This document shows, one piece after another, positions 8,385 to 17,187 of a stretch of DNA of 64,000 nt. The notes beneath the pieces are model-generated. The model worked only from the letters and a program-made list of their open reading frames with translations, had not been told where the DNA came from and made no database searches. This DNA is from Bacillus tuaregi (GTDB lineage: Bacteria > Bacillota > Bacilli > Bacillales > Cytobacillaceae): contig NZ_LT629731.1 in assembly GCF_900104575.1 (NCBI RefSeq), positions 1,595,051 to 1,659,050 on the forward strand. The letters are read 5' to 3'. Within the stretch, counting starts at the first letter, position 1, and every line of letters starts with the position of its first letter. Made by a program: the position numbers and the translations under genes.

Positions 8385-8477
8385 ATGGAAGCTAAGGAAA
8401 GGATGAAGTTTGTTTTTACCAGAATAGGTATCATGGTGGCTGTTGGATTAGCGGTTATGGCTGGAGGAATTTTCTAG
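8385..8477 (+). CDS. Very small single-helix membrane peptide (30 aa)
   Basis: ATG 8385 follows AAGGTGG at seven bases. The peptide is a charged head (MEAKERMKFVFTR) and one hydrophobic helix (IGIMVAVGLAVMAGGIF). A perfect terminator begins 11 bases after the stop. The clean ribosome binding site, amphipathic layout and dedicated terminator support expression. Function unknown; it could be a small membrane regulator or a type I toxin-like peptide, though no antisense RNA is evident. Confidence 0.45.
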   Translation: MEAKERMKFVFTRIGIMVAVGLAVMAGGIF

Positions 8478-8487
8478 AGGGAATAAG

Positions 8488-8528
8488 CGGAGCCGTTTCT
8501 TTTTTTACATTTGGAACGGCTCCGTTTT
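8488..8528 (+). terminator. Rho-independent terminator
   Basis: Ten-base perfect stem CGGAGCCGTT/AACGGCTCCG followed by TTTT. It lies between the small peptide gene and the convergent ABC operon. Confidence 0.8.
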
Positions 8529-8536
8529 ACATGTGC

Positions 8537-9310
8537 TCAAGCTGAAAAACTGTCTTTTTTCTGAATGGAAAATCTAGATAAAAATTGTTTTAATCGCTCT
8601 GTTTGCGGGTTCGTAAAGAGCTGTTCCGGTGGACCTGATTCAATGATATAACCATCGTCAAGGAATAGGACTCGATCTGCCACCTCTTTGGCGAAGGTCA
8701 TTTCATGCGTAACGATAATCATCGTCCGACCTTCCTCTGCCAGCTGTTTAATCACTCCTAATACTTCACCAACCAGCTCGGGATCAAGAGCTGATGTCGG
8801 TTCATCCAGTAAAATAACCTTCGGCTCCATTGCGAGTGCCCTCGCGATGGCAACCCGTTGTTTTTGTCCGCCAGATAATTGATGGGGATAGCTGTTTTCT
8901 TTACCCTCTAAGCCGACCTTTTTCAAGTACTCCATTCCCATTTGAATCGCTTTTTCCTTATCGATTTTCTTCACCACAATAGGGCCTTCAATGACGTTTC
9001 CTAAAACAGTTTTATGATTGAATAAATTAAAGGTTTGAAAAACCATACCTGCATCTGCTCGCAATGCACATATCTCCGGATCATTTCGATGCTTTTTTTT
9101 CTTTTTATCAATGTGAATTTTTTTATTGTCGATCATAACATCACCTTCATCGGCAATCTGGAGAAAATTGATAATACGAAGCAATGTGCTTTTACCGCAT
9201 CCGCTAGGTCCCATAATCACAACGACTTCCCCTTTATTGACATGAAAGGAAACATCCTTCAATACGTCTGTATGATGAAAGGATTTTTTAATGCCTTTGA
9301 CTTGAATCAT
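8537..9310 (-). CDS. Polar amino acid ABC transporter ATP-binding protein
   Basis: 257 residues of the GlnQ/TcyC class. Walker [10 protein letters not shown] lies near residue 35, the signature [16 protein letters not shown] in the middle, Walker [15 protein letters not shown] follows, and the H-loop is [17 protein letters not shown] Lys-rich insertion ([13 protein letters not shown]) sits after the Walker A region. ATG 9310 follows AAGGAGG by seven bases. It overlaps the upstream permease gene by 23 bases, indicating translational coupling. The last gene of the three-gene importer operon. Confidence 0.9.
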   Translation of the reverse strand: MIQVKGIKKSFHHTDVLKDVSFHVNKGEVVVIMGPSGCGKSTLLRIINFLQIADEGDVMIDNKKIHIDKKKKKHRNDPEICALRADAGMVFQTFNLFNHKTVLGNVIEGPIVVKKIDKEKAIQMGMEYLKKVGLEGKENSYPHQLSGGQKQRVAIARALAMEPKVILLDEPTSALDPELVGEVLGVIKQLAEEGRTMIIVTHEMTFAKEVADRVLFLDDGYIIESGPPEQLFTNPQTERLKQFLSRFSIQKKDSFSA

Positions 9311-9944
9311 TATTCATCCTCCTTTCTAGTAGATTGACGGCTCGGTCCATCGGATAATGCAGGAGCCAGTAAATTATCGCAACTAACGTGAAAATCTCAA
9401 TATTTCGAAAGGTAGATGTTGCCAGGTTTTCTCCAGTATACATTAACTCGTTTACAGCAATCACCGCTGCAAGAGAGGAGTTTTTTAATAATAGAATCGC
9501 TGAGTTTCCAATCGGAGGAAGTACATTTTTGACAGCCTGAGGCAGAATAATTCTTCTCATGGCAGTTGAATAATTCATTCCGATTGCGTAGGCAGCCTCC
9601 AATTGACCCTTCCCGATTGAACTGATTCCTGCGCGGAAAATCTCGGCAAGGTAGGCAGCCTCATAAAGGGCCAAACCAATTAAGGCGGATGAAAAGGCAG
9701 ATAATTTTATTCCGAGTTCCGGAAGAACAAAGTAAATATACATTAACTGAACGAGAAGGGGCGTGCCGCGAATAATACTAATATAAATACTCGCCAGCTT
9801 ATTTAAAAAAAAGTTATGGGAAATACGTGCGAAAGCGGCTATTAATCCAATGGCTAATGCAATAGCTAATGAAAGTATGGTTAACTCAATTGTAATAACA
9901 GCACCTTTTAATAGCGGTATAAGGAATCCGAGTAAATCATTCAT
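9288..9944 (-). CDS. Polar amino acid ABC transporter permease
   Basis: About 218 residues in the HisM/GlnP permease family, with roughly five membrane helices. The coupling-helix signature [24 protein letters not shown] is present, followed by [18 protein letters not shown]. The start is ambiguous: ATG 9944 has GGGTG at five bases and gives [10 protein letters not shown], while ATG 9956 upstream is weaker. It forms the membrane channel with the ATPase (overlapping) and the lipoprotein (13-25 bases upstream). Confidence 0.85.
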   Translation of the reverse strand: MNDLLGFLIPLLKGAVITIELTILSLAIALAIGLIAAFARISHNFFLNKLASIYISIIRGTPLLVQLMYIYFVLPELGIKLSAFSSALIGLALYEAAYLAEIFRAGISSIGKGQLEAAYAIGMNYSTAMRRIILPQAVKNVLPPIGNSAILLLKNSSLAAVIAVNELMYTGENLATSTFRNIEIFTLVAIIYWLLHYPMDRAVNLLERRMNNDSSQRH

Positions 9945-9969
9945 ATGATCACCCATTCTTTCTATTCAA

Positions 9970-10749
9970 TTAGTTTAGTCCCCATTTTGCAATAATCGCA
10001 TCAAGCTCCCCGCTTTCTTTTAATTGATTAATTTCATCATTAACTGCTCTCTTTAAGTCATCTACCTCTTTAGGAAGGCCGATTCCAACATCACCCGTCC
10101 AAATAGGTTCATAACTGTCTACTAATTTAATTTTGAAATCTGGATTTTCCTTTATCATATGAATAATAATTGGATAGTCAGCAAAAAAGGCATCAATTCT
10201 ACCATTCTGAAGCTCTGAAACCATATCTGCAATAGATTTATAGGTTTGGGGTTGAATCTTAGGATAATCGCTTAATCCATCCAAATAGATTGTCCCTTGC
10301 TGAACTCCGACCTTTTTTCCTGCCAAATCATCGAGTGTTTTTATGGTATTATCCGTATTTGATACCACAAGTCCTTCACCATAAGAATAAATCGGTTCGG
10401 AAAAATCGATTACTTTTTTCCTTTCATCTGTAATAATCATGCCCGCAGAAATTAAATCAATTTTATCGGCTTCAATAGCGGGAATGAGGGAAGAAAACTG
10501 CATACCCTGAATCTCTGTTTTCACTTCCAGCCCTTTAGCGATTTCTTTCACAATATCAATCATCAGTCCATCAAGTTCATTTTTTGAATTCATAAAAGAA
10601 AACGGTGGTCCAGTTGTACTTGAACCAATTTTAATCGTTCCTTTTTCCTTTATCGATTCGAGTGACTTTTCAGACGTTCCAGCTGAACATGCAGTGATAA
10701 CAAACACCAGACAGAAAATGCTTGTAAATATGGAGAAGAATTTTCTCAT
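9970..10749 (-). CDS. Amino acid ABC transporter substrate-binding lipoprotein
   Basis: 259 residues. A lipoprotein signal ends VITAC (Cys21) and a family 3 solute-binding domain follows: GTIKIGSSTTGPPFSFMN, DIVKEIAKGLEV, IDLISAGMIITDERKKVIDFSEP, DLAGKKVGVQQGTIY and ELQNGRIDAFFADYPI. Mature protein should be anchored outside the membrane, delivering a polar amino acid to the permease. The ligand cannot be read from sequence. First gene of the operon; ATG 10749 follows AGGGGG by nine bases. Confidence 0.9.
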   Translation of the reverse strand: MRKFFSIFTSIFCLVFVITACSAGTSEKSLESIKEKGTIKIGSSTTGPPFSFMNSKNELDGLMIDIVKEIAKGLEVKTEIQGMQFSSLIPAIEADKIDLISAGMIITDERKKVIDFSEPIYSYGEGLVVSNTDNTIKTLDDLAGKKVGVQQGTIYLDGLSDYPKIQPQTYKSIADMVSELQNGRIDAFFADYPIIIHMIKENPDFKIKLVDSYEPIWTGDVGIGLPKEVDDLKRAVNDEINQLKESGELDAIIAKWGLN

Positions 10750-11356
10750 TGCTTTGAGCCCCCTTCTTTATGAAATGAAAATACCGTCAGGAAAAGATGG
10801 AACCAATACTTGAAAATAAATAGGTAGGAAGAGAAAGTGAGCTGTAAGTGAGGGAATGCAGCAGCTAGTGCATGTATTCACATAAGAGGGATAGGGTCAT
10901 TTACATTACGGAACCATATGCTGTAGGATCAATGGAGAATATCTTGTAGAAATCAATCTGAGCTAGATTGTTGTTAATTGTTTAATTAAGGAACGGCTCA
11001 TCATGGTGCTATTGTGAAAGTAAGATACTTAATATGCAAGGAAGTAGAGTTCCTTAATAAAAGCCGCAGCCTATGAATTTATCCCTATACAAATAATACT
11101 GCACCCCTTTTTATATTCACAGAAGTGAATAAATACTCTATATCTAATTATAATTTTAAAGTAATTTTCGCTCTATTTCAATACAATTGACAAAATTTAC
11201 ATATTATTTGAATATCTTTAAGGAGAAAAGGAAAAATTAAACCGACTGGTACTTTCGCTAGAGAATTTAAACAATTTCAATATATTATACTGTTATAAAG
11301 ACACAAAAGATTTGGTGTTGTATAATAATTAATATAGACTAGTTATATTTAACTAT
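10750..11356 (-). promoter_or_regulatory. Long upstream region of the amino acid importer operon
   Basis: About 600 bases without a credible gene. On the minus strand a perfect palindrome TATTCAC-TTCT-GTGAATA lies at about 11112-11131, possibly an operator (it recalls ArgR-type sites, unproven). Closer to the operon, TTAAGGAAC and GTTCCTTAA can form a nine-base long-range stem enclosing about 60 bases. No L-box, T-box or SAM core is visible. Confidence 0.3.
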
Positions 11357-11483
11357 TTAACTTCATTTAGCAGAATTCCTCCACTTCTACAAGTGGGGGA
11401 TGAATGCAAATGGTCCTTCGATTCAGTGGGGGTACAAACCCCGGCTGAATGAAGTTAAGCCTCCGGCGGGGCGAATTTGATTA
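11357..11483 (+). repeat. Dispersed structured repeat, copy 2 (short, internally deleted)
   Basis: Starts TTAACTTCATTTAGC and contains the CCTCCACTT-CTAC-AAGTGGGGG hairpin and the CTTCGATTCAG stem, up to GAAGTTAAGCCTCCGGCGG. It then jumps directly to GCGAATTTGATTA, lacking about 65 bases of the 3' part. It also lacks the optional GTACC hairpin. Confidence 0.85.
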
Positions 11484-11585
11484 GATTGTGAAAAGCTAAA
11501 TGTACCGATAGATGGATTGTTATTATATTTATTCTAATAATCTGTGATATAAATTTACAGAATAGTATAAAAGGGGAGAATGCAC

Positions 11586-11909
11586 ATGGACATGAACGGT
11601 CCTGAACGAAAAAGTTTGGCTCAAAGCTTACCAGCAGAAGATTTTTTGATTCATGTAGCAACAGAAATTGAAAATCAATTAAAGGAATGGAATAGCGACT
11701 ATGAAGTAATGGTAATGAAGCTGCAAAACTATATATTTGTCGTAAAGTATCAAGACGAATATTATGAGCTTGCATTTAACGAAAATAATTTAAAAATTCT
11801 TCAAAAAAAGGACCCATATGAGTTGGATCGAATGATATGGAAGGATTTAGAAAGTAAAGGAATCGCGATTGTAAGAGGTAATGGAAGTTATATTGACATG
11901 ATTATGTAG
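11586..11909 (+). CDS. Conserved-looking small cytoplasmic protein, function unknown
   Basis: 107 residues from ATG 11586, eight bases after AGGGGAG (the ATG at 11580 is too close). The soluble protein has a core DYEVMVMKLQNYIFVVKYQDEYYELAFNE that looks like a small beta-sheet domain, then a helical, charged tail. I do not recognise the family. It is flanked by repeat copies 2 and 3 and followed by a very strong terminator. Confidence 0.6.
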   Translation: MDMNGPERKSLAQSLPAEDFLIHVATEIENQLKEWNSDYEVMVMKLQNYIFVVKYQDEYYELAFNENNLKILQKKDPYELDRMIWKDLESKGIAIVRGNGSYIDMIM

Positions 11910-11955
11910 TAGTCATATTAAATGATATTTGAACCATCAAAAATTCGTCCCAAGA

Positions 11956-12005
11956 ACATCAACCCCTTATTCGAAACGTAAATCGAATAAGGGGTTGATG
12001 TTTTT
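11956..12005 (+). terminator. Strong rho-independent terminator with a 20-bp stem
   Basis: ACATCAACCCC... pairs perfectly with ...GGGGTTGATGT over about 19 bases, loop AACGTAAA, then TTTTT. Repeat copy 3 begins within its T tail. Confidence 0.9.
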
Positions 12006-12232
12006 AACTTCATTCAGCAAATGTTTTTTGTACCGAAAGCTTGCGGCAGGTACAGAAGTCCTCCACTTCTACAAGTGGGGGATGAATGCAAATAGTGCTT
12101 CGATTCAGTAGGAGTTCAAACCCCGGCTGAATGAAGTTAAGCCTCCGGCGGATGTCACGGATTTTTTAAAAGGTAGTTTACCCGAGCGTGCTCAGGTAAT
12201 CCGGACGCAAATTCGACGGGCGAATTTGATTA
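12004..12232 (+). repeat. Dispersed structured repeat, copy 3 (full length)
   Basis: The most complete copy. It has TTAACTTCATTCAGC, the GTACC...GGTAC hairpin, the CCTCCACTT hairpin, the CTTCGATTCAG stem, GCCTCCGGCGG, GTCACGGATTTTTT, the TTTACCCGAGC hairpin and the final CAAATTCG-ACGGG-CGAATTTG hairpin ending GATTA. The first 15 bases are the exact reverse complement of GCTGAATGAAGTTAA further in. A small frame inside (FLYRKLAAGTEVLHFYKW) is not a real gene. Confidence 0.9.
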
Positions 12233-12336
12233 TATGCACCAAACGGGTAATTTCAAGCATCAGAAATCTATAATTAACCATGGAACATACAATATCCTTG
12301 TGTCATAGGATAGATTATCCAAAGCGGGGTGATGTA

Positions 12337-12801
12337 GTGAAGACATGGTTAAAAGTATTCATTTTAGCATATCTTTCCCTGTTATTTTTTGGCAGCTTTA
12401 TGATGGTTGGTATGTTATGGACAGGTGCTTTGGAGAAGTCTCTGCCCTTTGTTTCGGATATTGAGGTGTTTTTGTATTACTTTTTTGCCGGATCTATTGG
12501 AGGATCATTACGGCATCTGTATATGTTTTGTTCCCATTATATGAAAGGGGAATTAACCAATTATCGTGAGTGGATAATGTATGTTTTCTATCCGATTTTT
12601 GCCACTGGTACTGCCGTCATTGCTGTTTTGCTGATTGACAGCGGAATCCTCTTTATTGAGTTTACGGATTATGGGGATACTCCCTTTTTACAAATCAGTA
12701 TATCCTTCTTTGTTGGTTTTGGCTTCAACCGATTTGTTAACAAGCTCAATGCTGTATCAAAAAACCTATTTAAAACAAATAAACAAAACGATATTCATTA
12801 A
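12337..12801 (+). CDS. Four-helix membrane protein of unknown function
   Basis: 154 residues from GTG 12337, which follows GGGGTG at a good distance; an ATG at 12280 is in frame but lacks a site. Four membrane helices are visible: FILAYLSLLFFGSFMMVGMLW, IEVFLYYFFAGSIGGSL, WIMYVFYPIFATGTAVIAVLL and ISISFFVGFGFNRF. The tail is basic. No family is recognised. Isolated gene downstream of repeat copy 3. Confidence 0.6.
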   Translation: MKTWLKVFILAYLSLLFFGSFMMVGMLWTGALEKSLPFVSDIEVFLYYFFAGSIGGSLRHLYMFCSHYMKGELTNYREWIMYVFYPIFATGTAVIAVLLIDSGILFIEFTDYGDTPFLQISISFFVGFGFNRFVNKLNAVSKNLFKTNKQNDIH

Positions 12802-12805
12802 ATAA

Positions 12806-12838
12806 TAAAACGGGCCGCTATTTGAACGAATAGCGGCC
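12806..12838 (-). terminator. Rho-independent terminator of the enoyl-CoA hydratase gene
   Basis: GGCCGCTATT/AATAGCGGCC stem; on the minus strand it is followed by CGTTTTATTA. It may also serve the convergent membrane protein gene. Confidence 0.75.
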
Positions 12839-12863
12839 TGTCAGTTATTATATTTGATTCCTT

Positions 12864-13643
12864 TTATTTACCGATATACTTAGGCGTTCTGTTCTCAAGT
12901 CGTGCGGCCATTCCTTCTCTACGATCCTCTGTCGCAAATGCCCCGTCATAGCAAGCGGCTTCAACGGTTAAGGCTGACTCAAGGTCAACATTGGAGCCCG
13001 TATTGACAGCTGCTTTCATCATTCTTAATGCAACAGGTGCTTTCTCTGCCAGCTCAAAAGCCCATTCCTTCGCCGTAGCGAGAACTTGATCATGAGGAAC
13101 GATTTGATTGACGATCTGTAGCTCATAGGCACGCTGTGCATCAATGAATTTTCCAAAATACAATAATTCCTTGGCAGTACCTTGACCAACAACCTTTTGA
13201 ATGCGCTGTGTACCGCCACCGCCAGGAATCACGCCTAAATTGATTTCTGGAAATGCAAATTGTGCCTTTTCAGAAGCAATCCGTAAATCACAGGTTAACG
13301 CCAGTTCAAAGCCGCCTCCACGTGCCTCACCATTAATGGCAGCAATAACCGGCTTTGTTAGGTTCTCTATTCTGGAGAAAGAAACTCTCGTAATTTGAGT
13401 TAAATTCATCATTCCAACCGTATCCAAATCAACCATTTCGTTGATATCTGCACCAGCGACGAATGCTTCATCTCCAGCCCCCGTTAGAACGATGGCCTTC
13501 ACCTCAGGGTTTATCTCTAATTCCCCCATTAATTGTGTTATTTCCTGATAGACCTGCGTGTTAAGCTTATTTCCTGGTTCATGGTCAATCGTTACAACCG
13601 CTACTTTATTCTCAATCTCGCAACGTAAATATTGGTAGTTCAT
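12864..13643 (-). CDS. Enoyl-CoA hydratase/isomerase family protein
   Basis: 259 residues, normal crotonase length. The oxyanion-hole region GAGDEAFVAGADINEM and the signature INGEARGGGFELALTCDLRIASE are present, followed by FPEINLGVIPGGGGTQRI, which supplies the second catalytic Glu. It hydrates trans-2-enoyl-CoA in beta-oxidation or a related degradation route. The start ATG 13643 follows GGAGG at eight bases. It stands alone, without acyl-CoA dehydrogenase or thiolase, so the exact pathway is open. Confidence 0.85.
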   Translation of the reverse strand: MNYQYLRCEIENKVAVVTIDHEPGNKLNTQVYQEITQLMGELEINPEVKAIVLTGAGDEAFVAGADINEMVDLDTVGMMNLTQITRVSFSRIENLTKPVIAAINGEARGGGFELALTCDLRIASEKAQFAFPEINLGVIPGGGGTQRIQKVVGQGTAKELLYFGKFIDAQRAYELQIVNQIVPHDQVLATAKEWAFELAEKAPVALRMMKAAVNTGSNVDLESALTVEAACYDGAFATEDRREGMAARLENRTPKYIGK

Positions 13644-13909
13644 TATGTAAACCTCCATAGACTATGTTTATATAATAGATAATTATTTTATAAGGAAATG
13701 TACTATCCTGATAAAAATCACTATCATCCATTCTCCATGATAACAAGTGCAAAACGATTTTGTAAATGGACTTTTACGAATATTCTTATTTGTTGTGCAG
13801 AATAGGTATCTAGGAGTTAGTAAAAAATGAAAGAAAATGGAATCATATCTCATGAAATGAAAGTGAAAACTATCAAAAAGGAAGGGGCCGACAAGGGGTG
13901 AAAGATCAA

Positions 13910-14044
13910 ATGGACCAAACGAGTGCAGGGCTCAATCAAATACTAGAAATCATTAATGCTAAAGGGGATGAGGGAGAACTTAAACAAATCATCGAACAGC
14001 CTGATTCTTACCCAAGTGAAAGCAAGGAAGAAAAAAGTGTTTGA
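13910..14044 (+). CDS. Short acidic ORF (44-48 aa), function unknown
   Basis: ATG 13910 (or GTG 13898) opens a frame encoding MDQTSAGLNQILEIINAKGD... and ending KEEKSV. GGAAGGGG and AAGGGG motifs lie upstream. The product is hydrophilic and helical. A TTGACA at 14041-14046 overlaps its end and may drive the next gene. It could be a small regulatory or spore-type protein; no family is recognised. Confidence 0.3.
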   Translation: MDQTSAGLNQILEIINAKGDEGELKQIIEQPDSYPSESKEEKSV

Positions 14045-14152
14045 CATGAAATGGGTTTCATAGGTTACACTCATAACGATTAAGGATGGCTTGGCTCGTG
14101 TAAAGACAGCTGCAAGCATTAATCAAATAAGACTTCGAAAGTAGGACCAAGA

Positions 14153-14932
14153 ATGACTCAACAAAGTGTAATTTTCTTCGATATTGATGGAACCTTACTA
14201 AATCATCATAAAGAATTGCCTCAAACGACAAAGGAAGCCATTTTTCGTTTAAAGGAAGCCGGTCATGTGGTGGCAATCGCAACAGGACGAGCACCTTTTA
14301 TGTTTGAAGACCTGCGAAAAGAATTAGACATTCATACATATGTTAGCTACAATGGCCAATTTGTTGTATTAAATGGGGAAGTGGTGTATACCAATCCGCT
14401 TAACATCTCTTCATTGGTCCATCTAACAGAATCGGCTCTTCATAACAATCATCCAGTTGTTTTTATGGACCATGAAGACATGAAAGCAAATGTCCCTGAG
14501 CATAGCTATATTAAAGAAAGTCTTGGGACCCTTAAGCTGGACAGTTTACCTGCCCATGATCCTCACTTCTATAAAGAACGTGAACTCTATCAGACGCTCC
14601 TATTTTGTCCAGAAGGGGAAGAAACACAATACGAGCGAGAATATCAGGATTTTGACTTTGTCAGATGGCATCCGGTTTCAGTCGATATTCTGCCAAAGGG
14701 TGGTTCTAAAGCGAAAGGGATTGCGCAAATTGTCAATCAGCTGGGCTTCCCACCAGAACGGCAATATGCTTTCGGGGACGGGCTAAATGATATTGAAATG
14801 CTGGAGACGGTAACAAACAGTGTAGCCATGGGGAACGGTGACAACAGAGTAAAAAAAGTAGCCAAATATGTAACAAAATCTGTAGATGAAAATGGCATCT
14901 ATCATGGTCTGCAAATGGTGGGTCTTTTATAA
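14153..14932 (+). CDS. Cof-type HAD-IIB family phosphatase
   Basis: 259 residues. Motif I is FFDIDGTLLNHHKELP (nucleophile Asp and acid/base Asp), motif II is IATGRAP, motif III is the Lys in KGGSKAKGI, and motif IV is FGDGLNDIEML, followed by VAMGNGDNRVKKVAKYVT. This is the standard Cof/YwpJ arrangement with a C2 cap. It dephosphorylates small phosphorylated metabolites such as sugar phosphates or FMN/PLP-like compounds; the substrate is unassigned. The ribosome binding site before ATG 14153 is weak (TAGGACC). Confidence 0.9.
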   Translation: MTQQSVIFFDIDGTLLNHHKELPQTTKEAIFRLKEAGHVVAIATGRAPFMFEDLRKELDIHTYVSYNGQFVVLNGEVVYTNPLNISSLVHLTESALHNNHPVVFMDHEDMKANVPEHSYIKESLGTLKLDSLPAHDPHFYKERELYQTLLFCPEGEETQYEREYQDFDFVRWHPVSVDILPKGGSKAKGIAQIVNQLGFPPERQYAFGDGLNDIEMLETVTNSVAMGNGDNRVKKVAKYVTKSVDENGIYHGLQMVGLL

Positions 14933-14944
14933 TAATCATAATAG

Positions 14945-15066
14945 CTTGAGGCTATCCCACAAGGGAGCTGGCATTGGGTCTACATAGGTTTTGTTGGATA
15001 TGACATACAAAGCACATTGTGTAGTATGCTGACACTCTTAGCTGTGGGAAAGCCCCATGCTCAATT
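14945..15066. other. Long imperfect inverted repeat between convergent genes
   Basis: GGCTATCCCACA (14950-14961) pairs with TGTGGGAAAGCC (15043-15054) with one mismatch, enclosing 81 bases. TTGAG and CTCAA lie just outside and inner ACA/TGT-rich arms also pair. No T tail follows, so it is not a simple terminator. It could be an unusual bidirectional terminator, a small RNA or a palindromic mobile relic. Confidence 0.35.
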
Positions 15067-15081
15067 CTTTAGGAGTAGTTA

Positions 15082-15927
15082 TTATTTTTCTCTGTTTATG
15101 GATAACCATGTTCGTATGAGACCATCGACAATAGGGTTGATGACTGACTTTGCTGTCCAGTACTGACTGTGTGAAATAGGATTCCAGCCGGTAAGCAATC
15201 CCCCGACAGGAGCTTGAAGATCCTTCACATATTGACTTCCATATAATGGTTCGAGAGGAAATGCGATGATATCATCTTTGTCATAGAAGTTTATCCATTC
15301 TCCGGTATCCGGAAAGCGCTTTTGCACTCCTTTCGCCGGTACCTCAATCGGCCGATCGAATTCATCATATCCAATACTCCAAAGGGAGATGGGGCTTCCC
15401 ATTGTATAGAATAAGGTTAGCGTTTCTCCGCTCACTAGCGGGTTGTCTAGTTGTTCAGCCTTTCGTTTCCCTTGCTGTAGATCATAAAAATGGTCACTGC
15501 TTATGATTGTTCCAAGGCTATGAGAAATCACACATAAAGGGGCTTCATCATTTCCAGTTTCTTCAGCCAGCTCTTTCAGTTTTTCATCAATTAGGGTATG
15601 AATGATTTTATAATAATTTTTACGAGATGGTGATTTCTGATAGGCGATGGCATCGGCTAATACATGAACCATGGCAATACGTAAAAGCCGATAGTCAAGC
15701 TTCAGTGACTTGAGCTTATCCCAAAGAATATCCTCAGGCTCTGCAAAGGTATCAGCCCAGCATATTGGCTTTATGACTAACTGTGCTTCAGGAGCTGTAA
15801 TAGAAGGTTTTAGCTTTCTCAGCCGTTTTGTAAACTGCTTTTTTAATTTCTCCTCCATTTCCCACGCAAAATCATCCCTCTGTGTCCCAATGCCATGAAT
15901 AATGGCCACAGCAAGTTTCTTGGACAA
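15082..15927 (-). CDS. Alpha/beta hydrolase-like protein
   Basis: 281 residues starting at TTG 15927, seven bases after AGGGGG. The N-terminus KLAVAIIHGIGTQRDDF gives the HG oxyanion motif, and PLCVISHSLGTIISSDH is a nucleophile elbow with Ser in SHSLG. These are typical of lipase or esterase-like alpha/beta hydrolases, and a candidate acid/His pair lies in the second half. No signal peptide, so cytoplasmic. The substrate is unknown and the gene stands alone. Confidence 0.65.
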   Translation of the reverse strand: MSKKLAVAIIHGIGTQRDDFAWEMEEKLKKQFTKRLRKLKPSITAPEAQLVIKPICWADTFAEPEDILWDKLKSLKLDYRLLRIAMVHVLADAIAYQKSPSRKNYYKIIHTLIDEKLKELAEETGNDEAPLCVISHSLGTIISSDHFYDLQQGKRKAEQLDNPLVSGETLTLFYTMGSPISLWSIGYDEFDRPIEVPAKGVQKRFPDTGEWINFYDKDDIIAFPLEPLYGSQYVKDLQAPVGGLLTGWNPISHSQYWTAKSVINPIVDGLIRTWLSINREK

Positions 15928-16203
15928 TTAGATACCCCCTAAGCTGCGAGTTACCATCCAATAAATGGTCATTCTATCTATATGCATCAAGTTAGTCCTT
16001 TAGACCTATGAAGAGCATTGTTTTTTAGGATATGAAAAGCGAACTTTGCTATGAGATTTTCATAATAATAAAATGATGACTACAAAAAGTAAGAAAAGGG
16101 AATTATGAATAATCGGGCAGAATTATTTTTATAAATTAGTACCTACTAATAGAAATAAGTGTTAAAATCTAAGTTATAATATTCTGAAAATAGGAGGGAA
16201 TGA

Positions 16204-17187
16204 ATGATTATATCAAAAGCTCGTATTACTGCAATAGGCTCGTATGTCCCTGAAAGGAAATTAACCAATGATGAATTGGAAAAGTTAGTCGAAACGAATG
16301 ATGAATGGATTGTGAAACGAACGGGTATTAAAGAGCGTAGAATCGCACGTGATGATGAGCACACAAGCGATATCGGTTATCAAGCCGCATTGAACTTAGT
16401 CGAGCGATACGACAAATCCCTTGAGGATGTTGATATGATTATTGCCTGCACAATGACTCCTGATTTTAAAACCCCAAGTGTAGCTTCGTTAGTTCAAGCA
16501 AAGCTAGGAATCAAACATACTGGTGCAATCGATGTTAACGCAGCCTGTTCAGGATTTGCATATGGACTGCATGTTGCGAACGGAATGATTTCATCCGGAT
16601 TTCACAGGAAGATTCTCGTCATTGGTGCAGAAACCCTTTCGAAAATTACGGATTACGAGGATCGCTCTACCTGCATTCTATTTGGAGATGGAGGTGGAGC
16701 TGTGCTTGTAGAGTATGATGAAAAACAGCCAAGCTTTCTATCATACCATCTTGGCTCAGAGGGGGAAAAAGCTAAGAACCTATATTGCTCTGATTTATCC
16801 TCCTGTATGTTTGAAGAGGACATCATCCATACGAATAAATTTGTGCAAAATGGACGTGAGGTATACAAATGGGCTGTTACCACTGTACCTAGAGGAATAA
16901 AAGAGGTTCTAGAAAACGCGGCCATGTCATTAAGTGATGTGAATTGGTTTGTACCGCATAGTGCTAATTTAAGGATGATTGAATCGATTTGTCAAAAAAC
17001 CGATTTTCCAATGGAGAAAACGTTATATAGTCTTGTAGAGTACGGGAATACATCAGCAGCGACTATTCCATTATCACTTGACATCGGTGTTCGAGAAGGG
17101 AAAGTTAACAATGGTGACATCCTGTTGCTATACGGCTTCGGAGGCGGATTAACACATGCAGGAATGCTTATTCGTTGGAATACTTAA
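16204..17187 (+). CDS. Beta-ketoacyl-ACP synthase III (FabH-like)
   Basis: 327 residues, usual for KAS III. The catalytic triad is visible as Cys in NAACSGFAYG, His in FVPHSANLRMI and Asn in EYGNTSAATIPL. The family normally reads HQAN; HSAN here fits the second FabH type (YhfB-like). It condenses acyl-CoA with malonyl-ACP to start fatty acid, often branched-chain, synthesis. AGGAGG precedes ATG 16204. The stop TAA 17185-17187 lies inside repeat copy 4, so the last codons may have been set by that insertion. Confidence 0.88.
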   Translation: MIISKARITAIGSYVPERKLTNDELEKLVETNDEWIVKRTGIKERRIARDDEHTSDIGYQAALNLVERYDKSLEDVDMIIACTMTPDFKTPSVASLVQAKLGIKHTGAIDVNAACSGFAYGLHVANGMISSGFHRKILVIGAETLSKITDYEDRSTCILFGDGGGAVLVEYDEKQPSFLSYHLGSEGEKAKNLYCSDLSSCMFEEDIIHTNKFVQNGREVYKWAVTTVPRGIKEVLENAAMSLSDVNWFVPHSANLRMIESICQKTDFPMEKTLYSLVEYGNTSAATIPLSLDIGVREGKVNNGDILLLYGFGGGLTHAGMLIRWNT

